Assembly (NCBI RefSeq): GCF_032362555.1
Contig: NC_083536.1
Coordinates: forward strand, 7,998,001 to 8,062,000
Length of the DNA stretch: 64,000 nucleotides
Source: Amyelois transitella
Taxonomy: Eukaryota > Arthropoda > Insecta > Lepidoptera > Pyralidae
Direction: 5' to 3'
A program made the translations under genes and the position numbers. Within the stretch, counting starts at the first letter, position 1, and the number at the start of each line of letters is the position of its first letter. Below the pieces are notes generated by a model, which was given only the letters and a program-made list of their open reading frames with translations, was not told the DNA's origin and did not search any database. Of this stretch, positions 10,211-20,234 are shown piece by piece.

Positions 10211-10528
10211 CCTAAATACTCTTTTGTGTTGAGACTTTACCTACCTGCAGTGAACAAAAACTTGCCAAAAATTTTAGTGTACCCAAAAAAAAAAAAAAAC
10301 CGTTTGGGAACCTATCGCGACAGTGTTACTGTTTTGTTTCGCGATACACGTGTAGGTGCTATAATAGTTACGACTTTTTTGACGCGGCCTGACTTTTGTT
10401 TTTAAAACTTTTTATATAACTATTGTGTTGTTTGGACATTATAAAGACTTTGGTGTACGTTGTGATAGTGCGTCTGGACTTTCGTGAACTCTTATTTCGA
10501 CATACACGTATTGCTTCATCGTGTTACC

Positions 10529-11920
10529 ATGGTGCTTACGAGATCTCGCGCAGATAGTCCGTCGGCGGGCGCGGCCCAAGCTAATGTGGTGGCGTCGCCG
10601 CCGCCCACTCCGGAGGCTGTACAACAACCTGCACCTGCGCCAGAGGCTGTTCCATTGCCTCCGCTTGCTCCGATCATGATAACAACCGAGCAGCTGAGAT
10701 TTTTAATGGAAAGGGTAAATGGCCCACCAACTGTAAGTAGTTCCTTACATGGTAATTTCGCAAAATGCACAACACGATTCGACGGCGAGAAGTCAAGCAA
10801 CGTGGAATCTTTTGTAGACGCCATAGAGGTCTATAAAGATTGTGTTGGAGTAAGCGACGAAAACGCCTTGCGTGGCTTGCCTATGTTACTCACCGGGTTG
10901 GCTGCGACATGGTGGCAGGGTGTGAAGGATCATACCCCAACCTGGTCTGCCGCCATCGAAGCACTCAAACAAACGTTTGGACCAAGGTTGCCCCCACACA
11001 AAGTTTATCGGAAAATATTTGAAAGGGAACAGCGTAGTGACGAAGCTACAGACCTTTTCATATGTCACATCAGGGCATTAATGTCACAGTTACCCCTTCA
11101 TTCCCTGTCGATGACCGTGCAATTAGATATGACGTACGGTTTGCTACATCGACGTATTCGTGAAAAGGTTTCGCGTTTGGAATTTTCTACCTTCGCTGAG
11201 CTTATTACTATGGCCCGTCGTGTCGAAGATATTTTAGATGAAAGCCGAACATCGACCAGCGATGTTAAACCGTTATGTTCGACGGCAAAGCCTACTACTG
11301 TACCCATTTCTCCGACGGCTTCGCAGTCGACAGTATCTTATAAGAATAAAGCTCGGCCACACTGTAATTACTGTAAAAAGTATGGTCATCTGAAAGATGC
11401 CTGTCAAAAGTTAGCCAAACAGAAACTTGGCACTGATGGAGAACCACGCGTCTCAACTATCACGTGTTTCGGGTGCGGTGCGCCTGGCGTGATCCGATCC
11501 AACTGCTCGACTTGTAAAAAGACAGGACCGGTTCCGTCCGTATCAACTTCTTTTAAATCTGTTTCTGCACATAGTGTAAATATAGATTCGCGAGTGCGAC
11601 CTTTTTTAGAAATTGAAATTTATGGTGAACGTGGTAAAGTGCTTATAGACACAGGTGCCAAACATTGTATAGATAGTGTTAGTCTTAGAGCTCATTTAGT
11701 TAAGTATGGCCATAAGTTTGAAAATGTATTTACTGAGCTTAAATACGCGGACGGGCGGGCAGTTGCGCAAATTGTTGAACGTACGCAAGTTAGGGTTAGG
11801 GTACGCGATGTCTCTTTAGATGTTAAATTTATAATGTTGCCCAATGCTACTGAAAGTTTGTTGGGAATGAATTTTATTCAGGACGCTGGCATGGTATTAG
11901 ATTTTTCTCCACCACGATAG
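10529..11920 (+). CDS. Ty3/gypsy-like Gag-protease of element E
   Basis: I start the ORF at 10529 because ACCATGG gives a good context; an in-frame start at 10484 is possible. The protein opens with a Pro/Ala-rich stretch, then a retrotransposon Gag domain (FDGEKSSNVESFVDAIEVYK, then WWQGVKDHTPTWSAAIEALK). Next come zinc-knuckle-like motifs: CNYCKKYGHLKDAC is a complete CCHC, while CFGCGAPGVIRSNC has Val where His is expected. A retroviral-type aspartic protease follows, with the active site VLIDTGAKHCID and flap/wing motif SLLGMNF. It assembles particles and cleaves the polyprotein. The ORF is intact and ends with TAG at 11918; pol follows in another frame. The missing pol means any mobilisation must be in trans. 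Confidence 0.8.
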   Translation: MVLTRSRADSPSAGAAQANVVASPPPTPEAVQQPAPAPEAVPLPPLAPIMITTEQLRFLMERVNGPPTVSSSLHGNFAKCTTRFDGEKSSNVESFVDAIEVYKDCVGVSDENALRGLPMLLTGLAATWWQGVKDHTPTWSAAIEALKQTFGPRLPPHKVYRKIFEREQRSDEATDLFICHIRALMSQLPLHSLSMTVQLDMTYGLLHRRIREKVSRLEFSTFAELITMARRVEDILDESRTSTSDVKPLCSTAKPTTVPISPTASQSTVSYKNKARPHCNYCKKYGHLKDACQKLAKQKLGTDGEPRVSTITCFGCGAPGVIRSNCSTCKKTGPVPSVSTSFKSVSAHSVNIDSRVRPFLEIEIYGERGKVLIDTGAKHCIDSVSLRAHLVKYGHKFENVFTELKYADGRAVAQIVERTQVRVRVRDVSLDVKFIMLPNATESLLGMNFIQDAGMVLDFSPPR

Positions 11921-12340
11921 GGTCCCTCAACCCATCGTCTTTGAACCTAATGGTGGTAGGTCATACGAACCTTTGCATTGCTCGTCTGTGGGTCTTCGCG
12001 AGGATGAAGGATTCCACTTAGGTAAGGACGAACGACAACAGCTGTCCAACCTTCTGAATGTCAATGAGGACATTTTCACTCCAGGGGGAGGACCCACTCA
12101 GTTTGCTGTTCACCACATTGATACCGGAGCCGCCAGGCCTATTGCGAGTCCACCTTATCGCATATCAAAAGTTTGTAGTCCTACTTCTTATCTTGTCGTT
12201 GATAGTAACAACATTGTAAAGGGCAAATACCATGCCGGCGCCTTAACACGTTACGTGGGTAAATCTCCTGTTATTGCGCATCAGCGCCATCGCGGTAGAC
12301 AAGCCAAGTCACAGTCGGGTCGACCATGTAATTTGGAGGG
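11905..12340 (+). pseudogene. Deleted pol remnant of element E (RT start fused to integrase end)
   Basis: In the frame after Gag-protease, PIVFEPNGGRSYEPLHCS leads to the usual approach to RT (NVNEDIFTPGGGPTQFAVHH, then IDTGAARPIASPPYRIS). The sequence then passes directly into KVCSPTSYLVVD and KGKYHAGALTRYVG, the C-terminal end of integrase. The whole RT, RNase H, zinc and catalytic integrase region (normally about 2.5-3 kb) is missing. The junction falls at the PYRIS codons near 12153-12166, a motif that both parent sites usually contain. The element is therefore nonautonomous. Confidence 0.75.
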
Positions 12341-12346
12341 GGAGGA

Positions 12347-12608
12347 TATAGCGGGCAACATTGTAGGCCCTTCCGGGGAGACATCGCGTCACTCTCCGCC
12401 CCCCCTCGTCCATACCACGCCGTTCCCAGCGCCCGCGCAGAGGACCGCCCGTGCGCCTCATTGAACAAGTCAGTCTTTCAACAACGCGCGGACCGGTGCG
12501 GTATGCACTTCTTATTAGCGAGCGAGTTTTGTATTTCTTTTTATAAGTTACCGAAGTAAAGTTGTTATCCCGTAGTTGGCTTTTACTTCTCAATCTCGCC
12601 CCGCTATA
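12347..12608 (+). repeat. 3' LTR of element E
   Basis: The same 262-bp sequence as 4202-4463, preceded by the polypurine tract and followed by the target duplication ATAA. Read by eye, about four substitutions separate it from the 5' copy. Confidence 0.9.
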
Positions 12609-12612
12609 ATAA

Positions 12613-15270
12613 CCAAAATGACGGGGTGGTAGTGTATGTTGCGAATTATCTTAAACACAAGGTCTATGAACCTGAAAATATAGCCGATTGTAACTGCCTG
12701 GTCATAGACTTAGATAGCAAAATTACAATCATATGCATATACCGTTCTCCCAGTTATACAAATTTAAAAAACTTTTTCAGTACCTTGGATAAATTACTAA
12801 GTTCAATTAAAACTCAATCAATAATTATTACTGCAGATATTAATATAGACACACTTGACAGCAGTGTAACTGAAACCATTGATTACCTTGAGTTAATGGC
12901 GTCTTATGGGCTAAGCCAGGGTATTACTAAGATGACCAGACCTTCATCAAGTACGTGTCTAGATCATTTCATGGTTAATAGTAAGTTTCCCTGGGAGACA
13001 CTTGTGTTTGAAGAAACCAAGATTACGGATCACTCGCCCATTTTACTTTACTCTGATAATGTCGAGCTAACATCAAAAACTCATAATCCCAAAATTAAAA
13101 TTAAACTGAATTACGAAGCTATAAAAGCCTATCTTGAAGAATGTTCTTGGACAGAATATTATGAAAGTACTGACGCAAATTGGTGCGCAAACTTCTTAAC
13201 TGAGCAATTAAAGTTTACAATTAACAATTTCTCAATACCTTTAAAAACACCAAAACGAATAAATCAATTGAAACCTTGGATTACAATAGGAATAATAAGA
13301 TCATTAGATAAAAGAGATATGATTCACAAATCATTAAAAAAATCAAACAACGAGAAACTCAAAACATTATATATAACTTAACGTAGCTGGTGCACAAAAA
13401 TTGTCAAAAGATTAAAAAAAGAATATTATAGAGAAAAGCTAGCAAAGTCCTCAAATAATATAAAAGAGACGTGGAAGATTGTAAAAGAAGTAGGAAATCT
13501 TGACAGTAGGAACCAGTTAGCATCTGATCTTCTATCTATCAAGAACTCTCCACTCGAGTCACTGGAAAATGTTAATGAATTTTTTACTTCTATCGGTAAA
13601 GATTTGGCTCAAATAACATTAAATAAACTAAAAGTAAATGAATCAGATTTAGCAGCTAAGGCAAATAATATTAATGGTCCCCTTAATTCTATGTCCCTAT
13701 ATTTAACTGATCATATGGAAGTCATTAGTATAATAAATAGTCTCAAAACCAGTTGCTCCACAGGTAATGATGACATTCCAAATGCGTACTATAAAAATCT
13801 GAAGGATGTACTTGGCAAACCCATAGCACACCTTTGCAACATTAGTTTTATATCAGGCATCTTCCCAGATTGCTGAAAGAGGCAAATGTAATACCAATAC
13901 ATAAGGCAGGCGATACCTCTAATCCTTCCAACTTCAGGCCAATATCTATACTCACGGCATTGTCAAAGATAATGGAGAAAATTTCTGGTAAAAGGTTAAT
14001 AAACTATTTGGAATCAAATAAATTACTTGCTGCGAATCAGTTCGGTTTCAGATCGAAAACCTCCACAGAAGATGCTGTACTAAGTCTCTCTTCCAAAAGA
14101 ACTAAAGCTCTAGATAATAAACAGAAGTGCATAGGCGTATTCCTAGACCAACAAAAGGCTTTCGATACAGTTTCGATTCCAATATTATTATCTCGGCTTG
14201 AAAATTTGGGAATTAGAGGTATCGCTCTTAAATGGTTTTCAGACTACCTTTCCAGGAGATGTCACAATGTTCAAGTGGACGAACATACTAGTAACTCTGC
14301 CGCATGTTCCTTTGGCGTGCCGCAGGGCAGTGTCTTGGGTCCCGTACTCTTCCTTGCGTACATAAATGATCTCTGCAGTATGCAGCTACACAACGGTGAG
14401 ATGTTGATGTTTGTAGACGATACTGCAATTGTCTTTTACGAATCGACTTGGGAACAAGCACGTCAATTAGCCCAAAAAGGACTATCAAAGGTAACATCCT
14501 TGCTCGAATACATTCTGCTCTCACTCAACACAATAAAAACCAAATATATTTGTTTCTGTATTTCAAATGCAAGTAGACCGGATAACAACTTCTCATTACC
14601 TATTCATACGTATCCCTGTAATCGAAACACTGAAATTCCATCTGGCTGTGACTGTCCAATTCTCTGCCGTACAGACTCTTTAAAATACCTAGGTATCATT
14701 ATTGATGAACACCTGAACTGGAAACCACATATTGCTCTAATAGCTAAACGTGTTCGTAGACTAATGTTCGCTTTCAAGAACCTTAGAACTGTGGCAAACT
14801 TTCCATTACTTATTTCTATTTACAAAGCTTTATGTGAGTCTTTACTGTGCTATTGTATTTCTGTGTGGGGAGGCGCAGCGCAGGAACACTTCCTACCAGT
14901 GGAAAGAGCACAAAGAGCAGTTTTGAAAGTACTCATGTCAATTCGTCATCCAACTGCGCTACTTCATTTCAAAACTAAGACCCTAAGCTTACGCAAGCTC
15001 TTCATATATAATGTTGTTCGCAGGTTTCACCGTCATTCTGCACAAACCTTACTGTCTGACACTAGAAGATATCGGTTTAATGTACCCCTATGTAAGACTC
15101 GCTTTGCTCAAAGATTATACAACTTTCTAGCCCCAAGAATATATACCATCCTTCAAAACAGATTAAATATTATAAAGTACACTAACAGACAATTAAAAGA
15201 TAAGTTATTTAACTATTTACTCCCTCTAAATGAATATGATATAGATCACCTCTTGACACCATTAAAATAA
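12613..15270 (+). pseudogene. LINE C ORF2: endonuclease and reverse transcriptase
   Basis: The continuation of the endonuclease begun at 3975. The EN part (12613-13070) has IICIYRSPSY, ITADINIDTLD and KITDHSPILL, which carry the D/N and SDH-type catalytic motifs. A stop at 13379 and a frameshift near 13875 break the ORF. RT (13870-15270) has NFRPISILTALSKI, QFGFRSKTS, FLDQQKAFDTV, GVPQGSVLGPVLF and catalytic MFVDDTAIVF. The last is FVDD instead of YADD: both aspartates remain, with Tyr to Phe and Ala to Val. The usual YLGIIIDEHLNWKPH and C-terminal thumb follow, ending with TAA at 15268. It belongs with ORF1 at 2268. Inactive. Confidence 0.85.
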
Positions 15271-15796
15271 TGAAAAAAAAAACCGAAACACATATTAACA
15301 AAAAAAATAAATAAATAAATAAAAATAAGGCATAAGGCTCTCCAACGCAAGAGAAATATAAATTTAAATAAAAAAAAAAAAATTACTTTCTTATGCACGA
15401 GTATTTATATATGCGTTTGTGTCTATATGTATCTTGTATATTTTTATATATGTATGTATGCCCTTAAATATATATATTTTTTTTTCTCTTTATATTGTAT
15501 GTTCCTATATTGTTTATCTTATACACCCAACGCAAGCATCTCGGTTCTATAGATATAATTAAATTACAATAGAAGCCTATTCTGGGAGATGGGGACCTGG
15601 TGTCTTGTACGACAGGCAGTTTAAGCCTATTTCAAGCGCCAGTCTTCACAAAATTTACAGTAATTAACTATTTTTATTATAAGTAGTAGTATAAGTAACT
15701 TGCATGTACCAAATGTAAAATTTTGTGAAGAAAATAAATAAATTTATTATTTATTTATTTATTTATTACACATAACTACAAAATCAGTCTCTTCCA
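15271..15796 (+). other. 3' UTR and AAAT/ATTT tail of LINE C
   Basis: AT-rich sequence with no gene. It ends with AAATAAATAAATTTATTATT and further ATTT repeats at about 15738-15770, a self-complementary tail, after which BEL coding sequence resumes at about 15797. Confidence 0.6.
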
Positions 15797-17111
15797 CCAT
15801 AGATTTTTCCAGATTTTCAAACTATATACGATTACTGCACACCATGGCATATGTACAACGTTTTATAAATATAAAATATAAACATCAATTCCAAAAAATC
15901 CATAACATTTAGTGTAGAGGAATTAGAAGTCGCTAAACTAACACTTGTTAAACTTTCACAAAAGGAGTCATTCCCACAGGAACTCAAATCACTTCTTTGT
16001 AACAAACCTATTAACTCAAAGTCAAACTTACTTCCCTTAAATCCATTCATCGACTCTCAGAACATTCTGAGAGTAGGGGGGAGTCTCGATAAGTCTAACT
16101 TAGAATATTCACAGAAACATCCTATACTTTTATGTGCTAAATACACTCTAACACAATTAATTTTCACATATGAACACAGACGCCTTTTACATGCAGGGCC
16201 CCAGCTTTTATTAGCATCTGTTCGTGAGCAGTTCTGGCCAGTATCCGATAGGGACCTGGCTCGACGCACAACTCACAAGTGTGTCACTTGCAGGCGACAC
16301 TGTGGTAAAACCATGTCCAACATTATGGGCACACTTCCTTCTCAGCGCCTAGTTCCGGACTTTCCATTTTCTATTGTATCAGTTGGCTTTGGAGGGCCCT
16401 ATCTCATTACAGACCGCCGCGGTCGCGGATGCAAAATAACAAAATGTTACCTGTGCCTCTTGTGCCTCCAAATTTTGTCGCAGCTGCAAAGGAGCTGCAA
16501 CACTTCTTCAAGCTTTATTCAGATTCCCTTGTTGACTTTGCCTCTGATCATGATATAAAGTTTTAATTTACCCCGGCTTACGCTCCTTACTTTATCGGCT
16601 ATGTAGAAGCAGGCAGCAAGTCTGCAAAATTTCATATAAAACGTATAATGGACGACACACACCTCACCTTCAAAGAGCTGTCTACCCTATTCGCCCAAAT
16701 AGAGGCAAACCTCAATAGTCGCCCTCTCACCCCTCTGTCTCCCTCTCCTAACGACTACAATGCGCTCACACCGGGACACTTTCTCCTTGGCAGGCCGCTC
16801 ACATCACTACTGGGCCCGTCGCTGCAATCTCCTGGAGCACCTTCGGCAACACTTCTGGAAGCGGTGGCAAGCTGAATGTGGCGGAACTTCAGCAACGAGT
16901 CAAATGGCGTTCACGGCAGGCTGACCTAAAGACAGGAGAGTTGGTAGTCTTGAAGGAGGACAACTTACCACCTCTGATGTGGCGTATGGGCAGAGTCGAA
17001 GCGACATACCCAGGGACAGACGGCGTGCCGAGGGTAGCGAACATCCGCACTTCCAAGGGCGTAACTAGACGAGCCTTGAACAAAATTTGCATCCTTGTAG
17101 AAGAGTCTTGA
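15797..17111 (+). pseudogene. BEL/Pao pol: linker and integrase
   Basis: Frames shift several times. FSRFSNYIRLLHTMAYVQRF starts the block. SVEELEVAKLTLVKLSQKE and ILRVGGSLDKSNLEYSQKHP precede the H2C2 zinc domain (HRRLLHAGPQLLLASVREQF then CVTCRR). The catalytic core begins VSVGFGGPYLITDRRGRG, where the first catalytic Asp seems lost (VGF instead of the usual VGxDxxGP). Then come FTPAYAPYFIGYVEAGSKSA, the C-terminal core LSTLFAQIEANLNSRPLTPL and TPGHFLLGRPL, and the end domain LKTGELVVLKEDNLPPLMWR. BEL integrase joins cDNA to the host. Multiple breaks mean it is dead. Confidence 0.8.
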
Positions 17112-17139
17112 AAGCAGGGCTTTCAAGGGCCCCAGGATA

Positions 17140-17395
17140 TGTTCACGCCCAATGCGAATAACGGAACGCAATGCCGGGGAAGTGACAAGGAGCGGGGGAC
17201 GCGGCGTCATCTGGCCACGCGACCCTACCTCGCCCCATTCCGCCCAGCGACGACAGCGTGCGCACACGTCAATTTAGTATAAGTTTTCTCACCAGATCAT
17301 AAGAGGGACACTGATTCCGCTCGCGCATGTTAACTATCTCATTTGGTTTTATTTACAATATAATAAATTTGTTCGTTCATTTCATTGGTTGTTTC
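17140..17395 (+). repeat. Probable 3' LTR of the BEL/Pao element
   Basis: After the integrase stop and a purine-rich stretch, TGTTCACGCCCAATGCG opens a GC-rich segment followed by an AATAAA near 17361 and a T-rich end. The start fits a TG-type LTR, but the 5' LTR is outside the window, so the right boundary is an estimate. Confidence 0.5.
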
Positions 17396-20234
17396 GTTTG
17401 AATAGCTAGCTTCTCTTCGTTTGCTAAATTTATACTAATATTATAAACCTGAAGAGTTTGTTTGTTTGAACGTGCTTATCTCAAGAACTACTTTTTCAAA
17501 TTGAAAAATTCTTTTTGTGTTGAATAGACCATTTATCAAGGAAGGTTTAAGGCTATATAACATTACGCTGCAACTATTAGGAGTGAAGAAATAAAAGAAA
17601 ATGTGAAAAAAAAAACGGGCAAATTATTCATCCTCGAGGGCTTCCGTTGCGTGCGCTGCGAAAACGGTTCAAGATATCAAAATTATGTGTATGAAAAAAT
17701 TATTCCTCTTGAAATAATCTAAAAAAATGTTCACGACAGTATATGTCTAAATTTTAAGATTAACTCACTAGAAGTTTTATGGTAATCAAATTTGGTCGAA
17801 ATTAATGCATTATTTGTTAAGAGTTGTATCAACCTAATAATATTAATCTTTATCCAAATAAATGTATTGTTGATTAAAAGTACTTCATTGTGAACAAAAT
17901 AAGAAAATATAACAATTTAAAAATAACACCGATAAAAAATTCACCTGCGCCGCATGATATGCAAAACACAACGCTGCGAGGAAGAGAGGCGTGGCTTGCA
18001 AGGTTTATTATTTGCGTGGACTAAGAACAGCCTGGAGAATGACGTCGGGTACTTTTCATAAATGCCACAAAGACTATAATTACTGTGGGATTTGCGACTC
18101 TTCTACGCGTACGAAGTCGCGGGCAACAGTTAGTATCTTAATAATGTAAAACTATTTATTTATATATTGTTCCTACATATAAAGGGTACAGGGGCAAAAC
18201 AAGTAATGTCACTAAAACAAAGAATTGAATAATCAACATTTTTATATTTCAAAGTTAACAATTTTTTTAGCTATCTAACTTAGACTTACAAACTGCTAAT
18301 AGGAACTTAAGTTTATACTTTAAAGTCTTCATTTTAGTAACAATTAACAGTTTTACGAAAATAAAAAAAAAATAAAGTAGTTCACTTTTGGAACATACAA
18401 AAACAGGGAATGTCCAGTGTGTGCCATACAAGAAATGTCCAACTGAACTAGATGCCTTACTTGTTTGTTTAACAGTGTAGTTGTTAAACATGTGCAATAC
18501 ATTCAAAGTAAGATTGGACCCCTGCAGAACAAAATCTTTTGAAATCCATTGTCTTTGTACTAGTGCAGAAAGCACTAATAGGTAAAAAGTTTTGGTAAGC
18601 AAATTCTGGCAGTTCAAATTCATTTTAAGTGTCTGATCTGTTTTTTTTTGCCACAACAGATGATTTCTCCCATATGAAATGGGTTTGGTTAAAATTAGCA
18701 TCTTCTTCTGTCTTTCGACTTCGCCGCCTTTTAATTCAAATTCAAAAATTCAAATTCAACATTTTTATTCATTACTAGCTATAATACCCGACTTCGCCCG
18801 GGAGTTGATATAAGATTACACGGTAGGTGAAATAAAAAAATAAACTTTGACGCGATTGTAAAAAAATGTATTGAAAACATTCGCTCATTGTTTACACTAT
18901 TTGCTTATAAACAACATTTTTCAGTTTTATTGTCTGGAGTATTTATATGTATATAGATTTTTCGGATTTCCTACCTTCGATCAACTATAAACAACTAGAT
19001 AAACAGTTCCGAGCAAAATAAAACAAAATATCGTCCTCACCTCAAAACGTAATTATTATTACGCATATTACTTCGACTATTTGACAAAGTCCTATGTCCA
19101 AAAACAAGTGTATTGAAAATTGAACCTTAAATGTTTTACAATAAGGCACGCAATCCTTAAAAGACGTAGTTTGGTGTGACATGGTATTAACTCAATGTTT
19201 CATTTAGAACAAAGAGGCTAGTGGAGTGGCTTTGTTATTTTAAAATGTATACCTTCACACACTTTAACATTTTGATACGAAATGCGTTGCAATAAAAATT
19301 GTCTATTGGATGTTAGAAGGAGTTTGTTTGGGTGTATGAGTGTTTGAATGTCTGTGATTATGTGTCGATTTGGATTTAAATAGTTTATTTTTTACTTTAA
19401 AGGTAGTTCTTTTGTTTTTTGTCGACTTCTGTGGCCTAATGATCATCTTGCCTGACTGTCAAGTCGGAGGTCTCGGGTTCGATCCCGATTAAAAAACTTT
19501 TCACCTCGGTCTCTCGCTATAATAGAAATCCATTCATTCCTTATTATGGCGTTCTGCGGAAAACTGAAATACACGTAAATTGTATGTTATTCTGTAAGGT
19601 TTTACTTGCGACTTCGTTGGCATGTGATTAGAATTTACTAGATAGTCATGTAATTGATGTAGTATCACCCCCTTACCAAATTTTACTTAATCATTTTAAC
19701 AGGAACCATTTTCAGATAACATTACATATTTCCATTCACCTCATTAAATAATTAATCAACCGAACTAGTATCAAAATAAAAAATCATAAGAAAAAAAACA
19801 AAGCGACTCCACAACTTTATGTTCCTAGGCGAGCATCATGAAGCGCGGCGACAAAACTATATTTGTTTCGTTTACTCTTTTATATTTGTTGACCGCAAGA
19901 AAGAGATAGGCGCGGATAGTGCTAAATGCCGAGTACCATTAAGTTTTAAATATTTAATAAAATGATTTGATAGAAAATCAACAGCTAACTTATACTATTA
20001 AGTGCGATTACTTTAAAACTGAATTGTACTTAAATGAAATAGGAAACGCAATCCTTTTTGAGCGCAATTCTTGGACAATTTTTACACTTTTTAACAGAGC
20101 ACTTCGTCATTGTGCGACGTTGTCACTCGTGGACGGACGAAACGAGACTAGCCGAGAACTTTACTCACTTGAGCGTTGAGTAGAGTTTTGCCGCGGACAC
20201 TTTTTTAGCGGGATTGTGAGTCTAGTTGTTTATA
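17396..20234. other. AT-rich interval, mostly unassigned repeats
   Basis: No gene could be supported. The start (TACTAATATTATAAACCTGA near 17431) resembles the ends of common lepidopteran repeats. A 144-codon minus ORF at 18267-18701 has no recognisable motifs. TTCAAATTCAAAAATTCAAA near 18737 is the complement of the tail repeats of LINE stub D, suggesting a minus-strand LINE 3' end. CTATAATACCCGACTTCGCC near 18779 is another pattern common in moth repeats. Otherwise nothing identifiable. Confidence 0.4.
19415..19505 (+). repeat. tRNA-like SINE head
   Basis: TGGCCTAATGATCAT resembles a Pol III A box and GGGTTCGATCCC matches the B box; between them CTGACTGTCAAGTCGG resembles an anticodon arm with GTC. 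The anticodon stem-loop does not fold with a proper 7-nt loop and no acceptor stem is evident, so a SINE derived from a tRNA (perhaps Asp) is more likely than a tRNA gene. Confidence 0.45.

Larger units (their letters stand above)
4789..10212 (+). mobile_element. PIF/Harbinger DNA transposon with two genes
   Basis: The terminal inverted repeats are GGCCGGGACTCCACCAAAGC at the left and its complement at the right (10188-10212), with one mismatch in the first 25 bp. The element is flanked by TAA on both sides (4786-4788 and 10213-10215), the 3-bp duplication typical of PIF/Harbinger. It encodes a HARBI1-type DDE transposase on the minus strand and a MADF-domain protein on the plus strand. Copies of a GCGGAGATGTG motif are scattered in both subterminal regions and could be binding sites. 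Two MITEs are inserted inside. Both genes look open, so it may be, or recently have been, autonomous. Confidence 0.92.
4202..12608 (+). mobile_element. Ty3/gypsy-like LTR retrotransposon E, internally deleted, carrying a Harbinger insertion
   Basis: Two 262-bp LTRs in direct orientation bound the element, flanked by an exact 4-bp target duplication ATAA (4198-4201 and 12609-12612). Without the Harbinger insertion and its TSD the element is only about 3 kb. It keeps a gag-protease ORF and the two ends of pol but has lost RT, RNase H and most of integrase. A polypurine tract (GGAGGGGGAGGA near 12334-12345) precedes the 3' LTR. By eye the LTRs differ at about four positions, so the insertion is fairly young. 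Confidence 0.9.
2264..15775 (+). mobile_element. Non-LTR retrotransposon C (FP25K-like ORF1 plus EN-RT), split three ways
   Basis: Pieces of one LINE appear in order: ORF1 2268-3020, ORF2 start about 3299-3415, endonuclease start 3975-4201, rest of ORF2 12613-15270, and a 3' UTR ending in AAAT repeats near 15775. The breaks are filled by antisense LINE stub D (3415-3972) and LTR element E (4202-12608). Removing E and one copy of its target duplication restores the EN reading frame across the break. The 5' end is truncated within ORF1, directly abutting element B. Confidence 0.8.
1..17395 (+). mobile_element. BEL/Pao LTR retrotransposon, 3' half, split by nested insertions
   Basis: Two blocks of BEL/Pao pol in the same orientation occur at 2-290 and 15797-17111, followed by a probable 3' LTR. 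The left block ends in the RNase H/linker region and the right block resumes with the linker and integrase, so both belong to one element whose 5' part lies left of the window. About 15.5 kb of younger elements separate them. Possible imperfect target duplication: ATTAGTC near 288 and ATCAGTC near 15783; this is tentative. Confidence 0.75.

Noticed and set aside
18267..18701. 144-codon minus ORF
   Set aside because: No recognisable domain, AT-rich, no splice or promoter context; likely chance.
19420..19495. Functional tRNA-Asp gene
   Set aside because: The anticodon loop has the wrong size and no acceptor stem is seen, so a SINE head is more likely.
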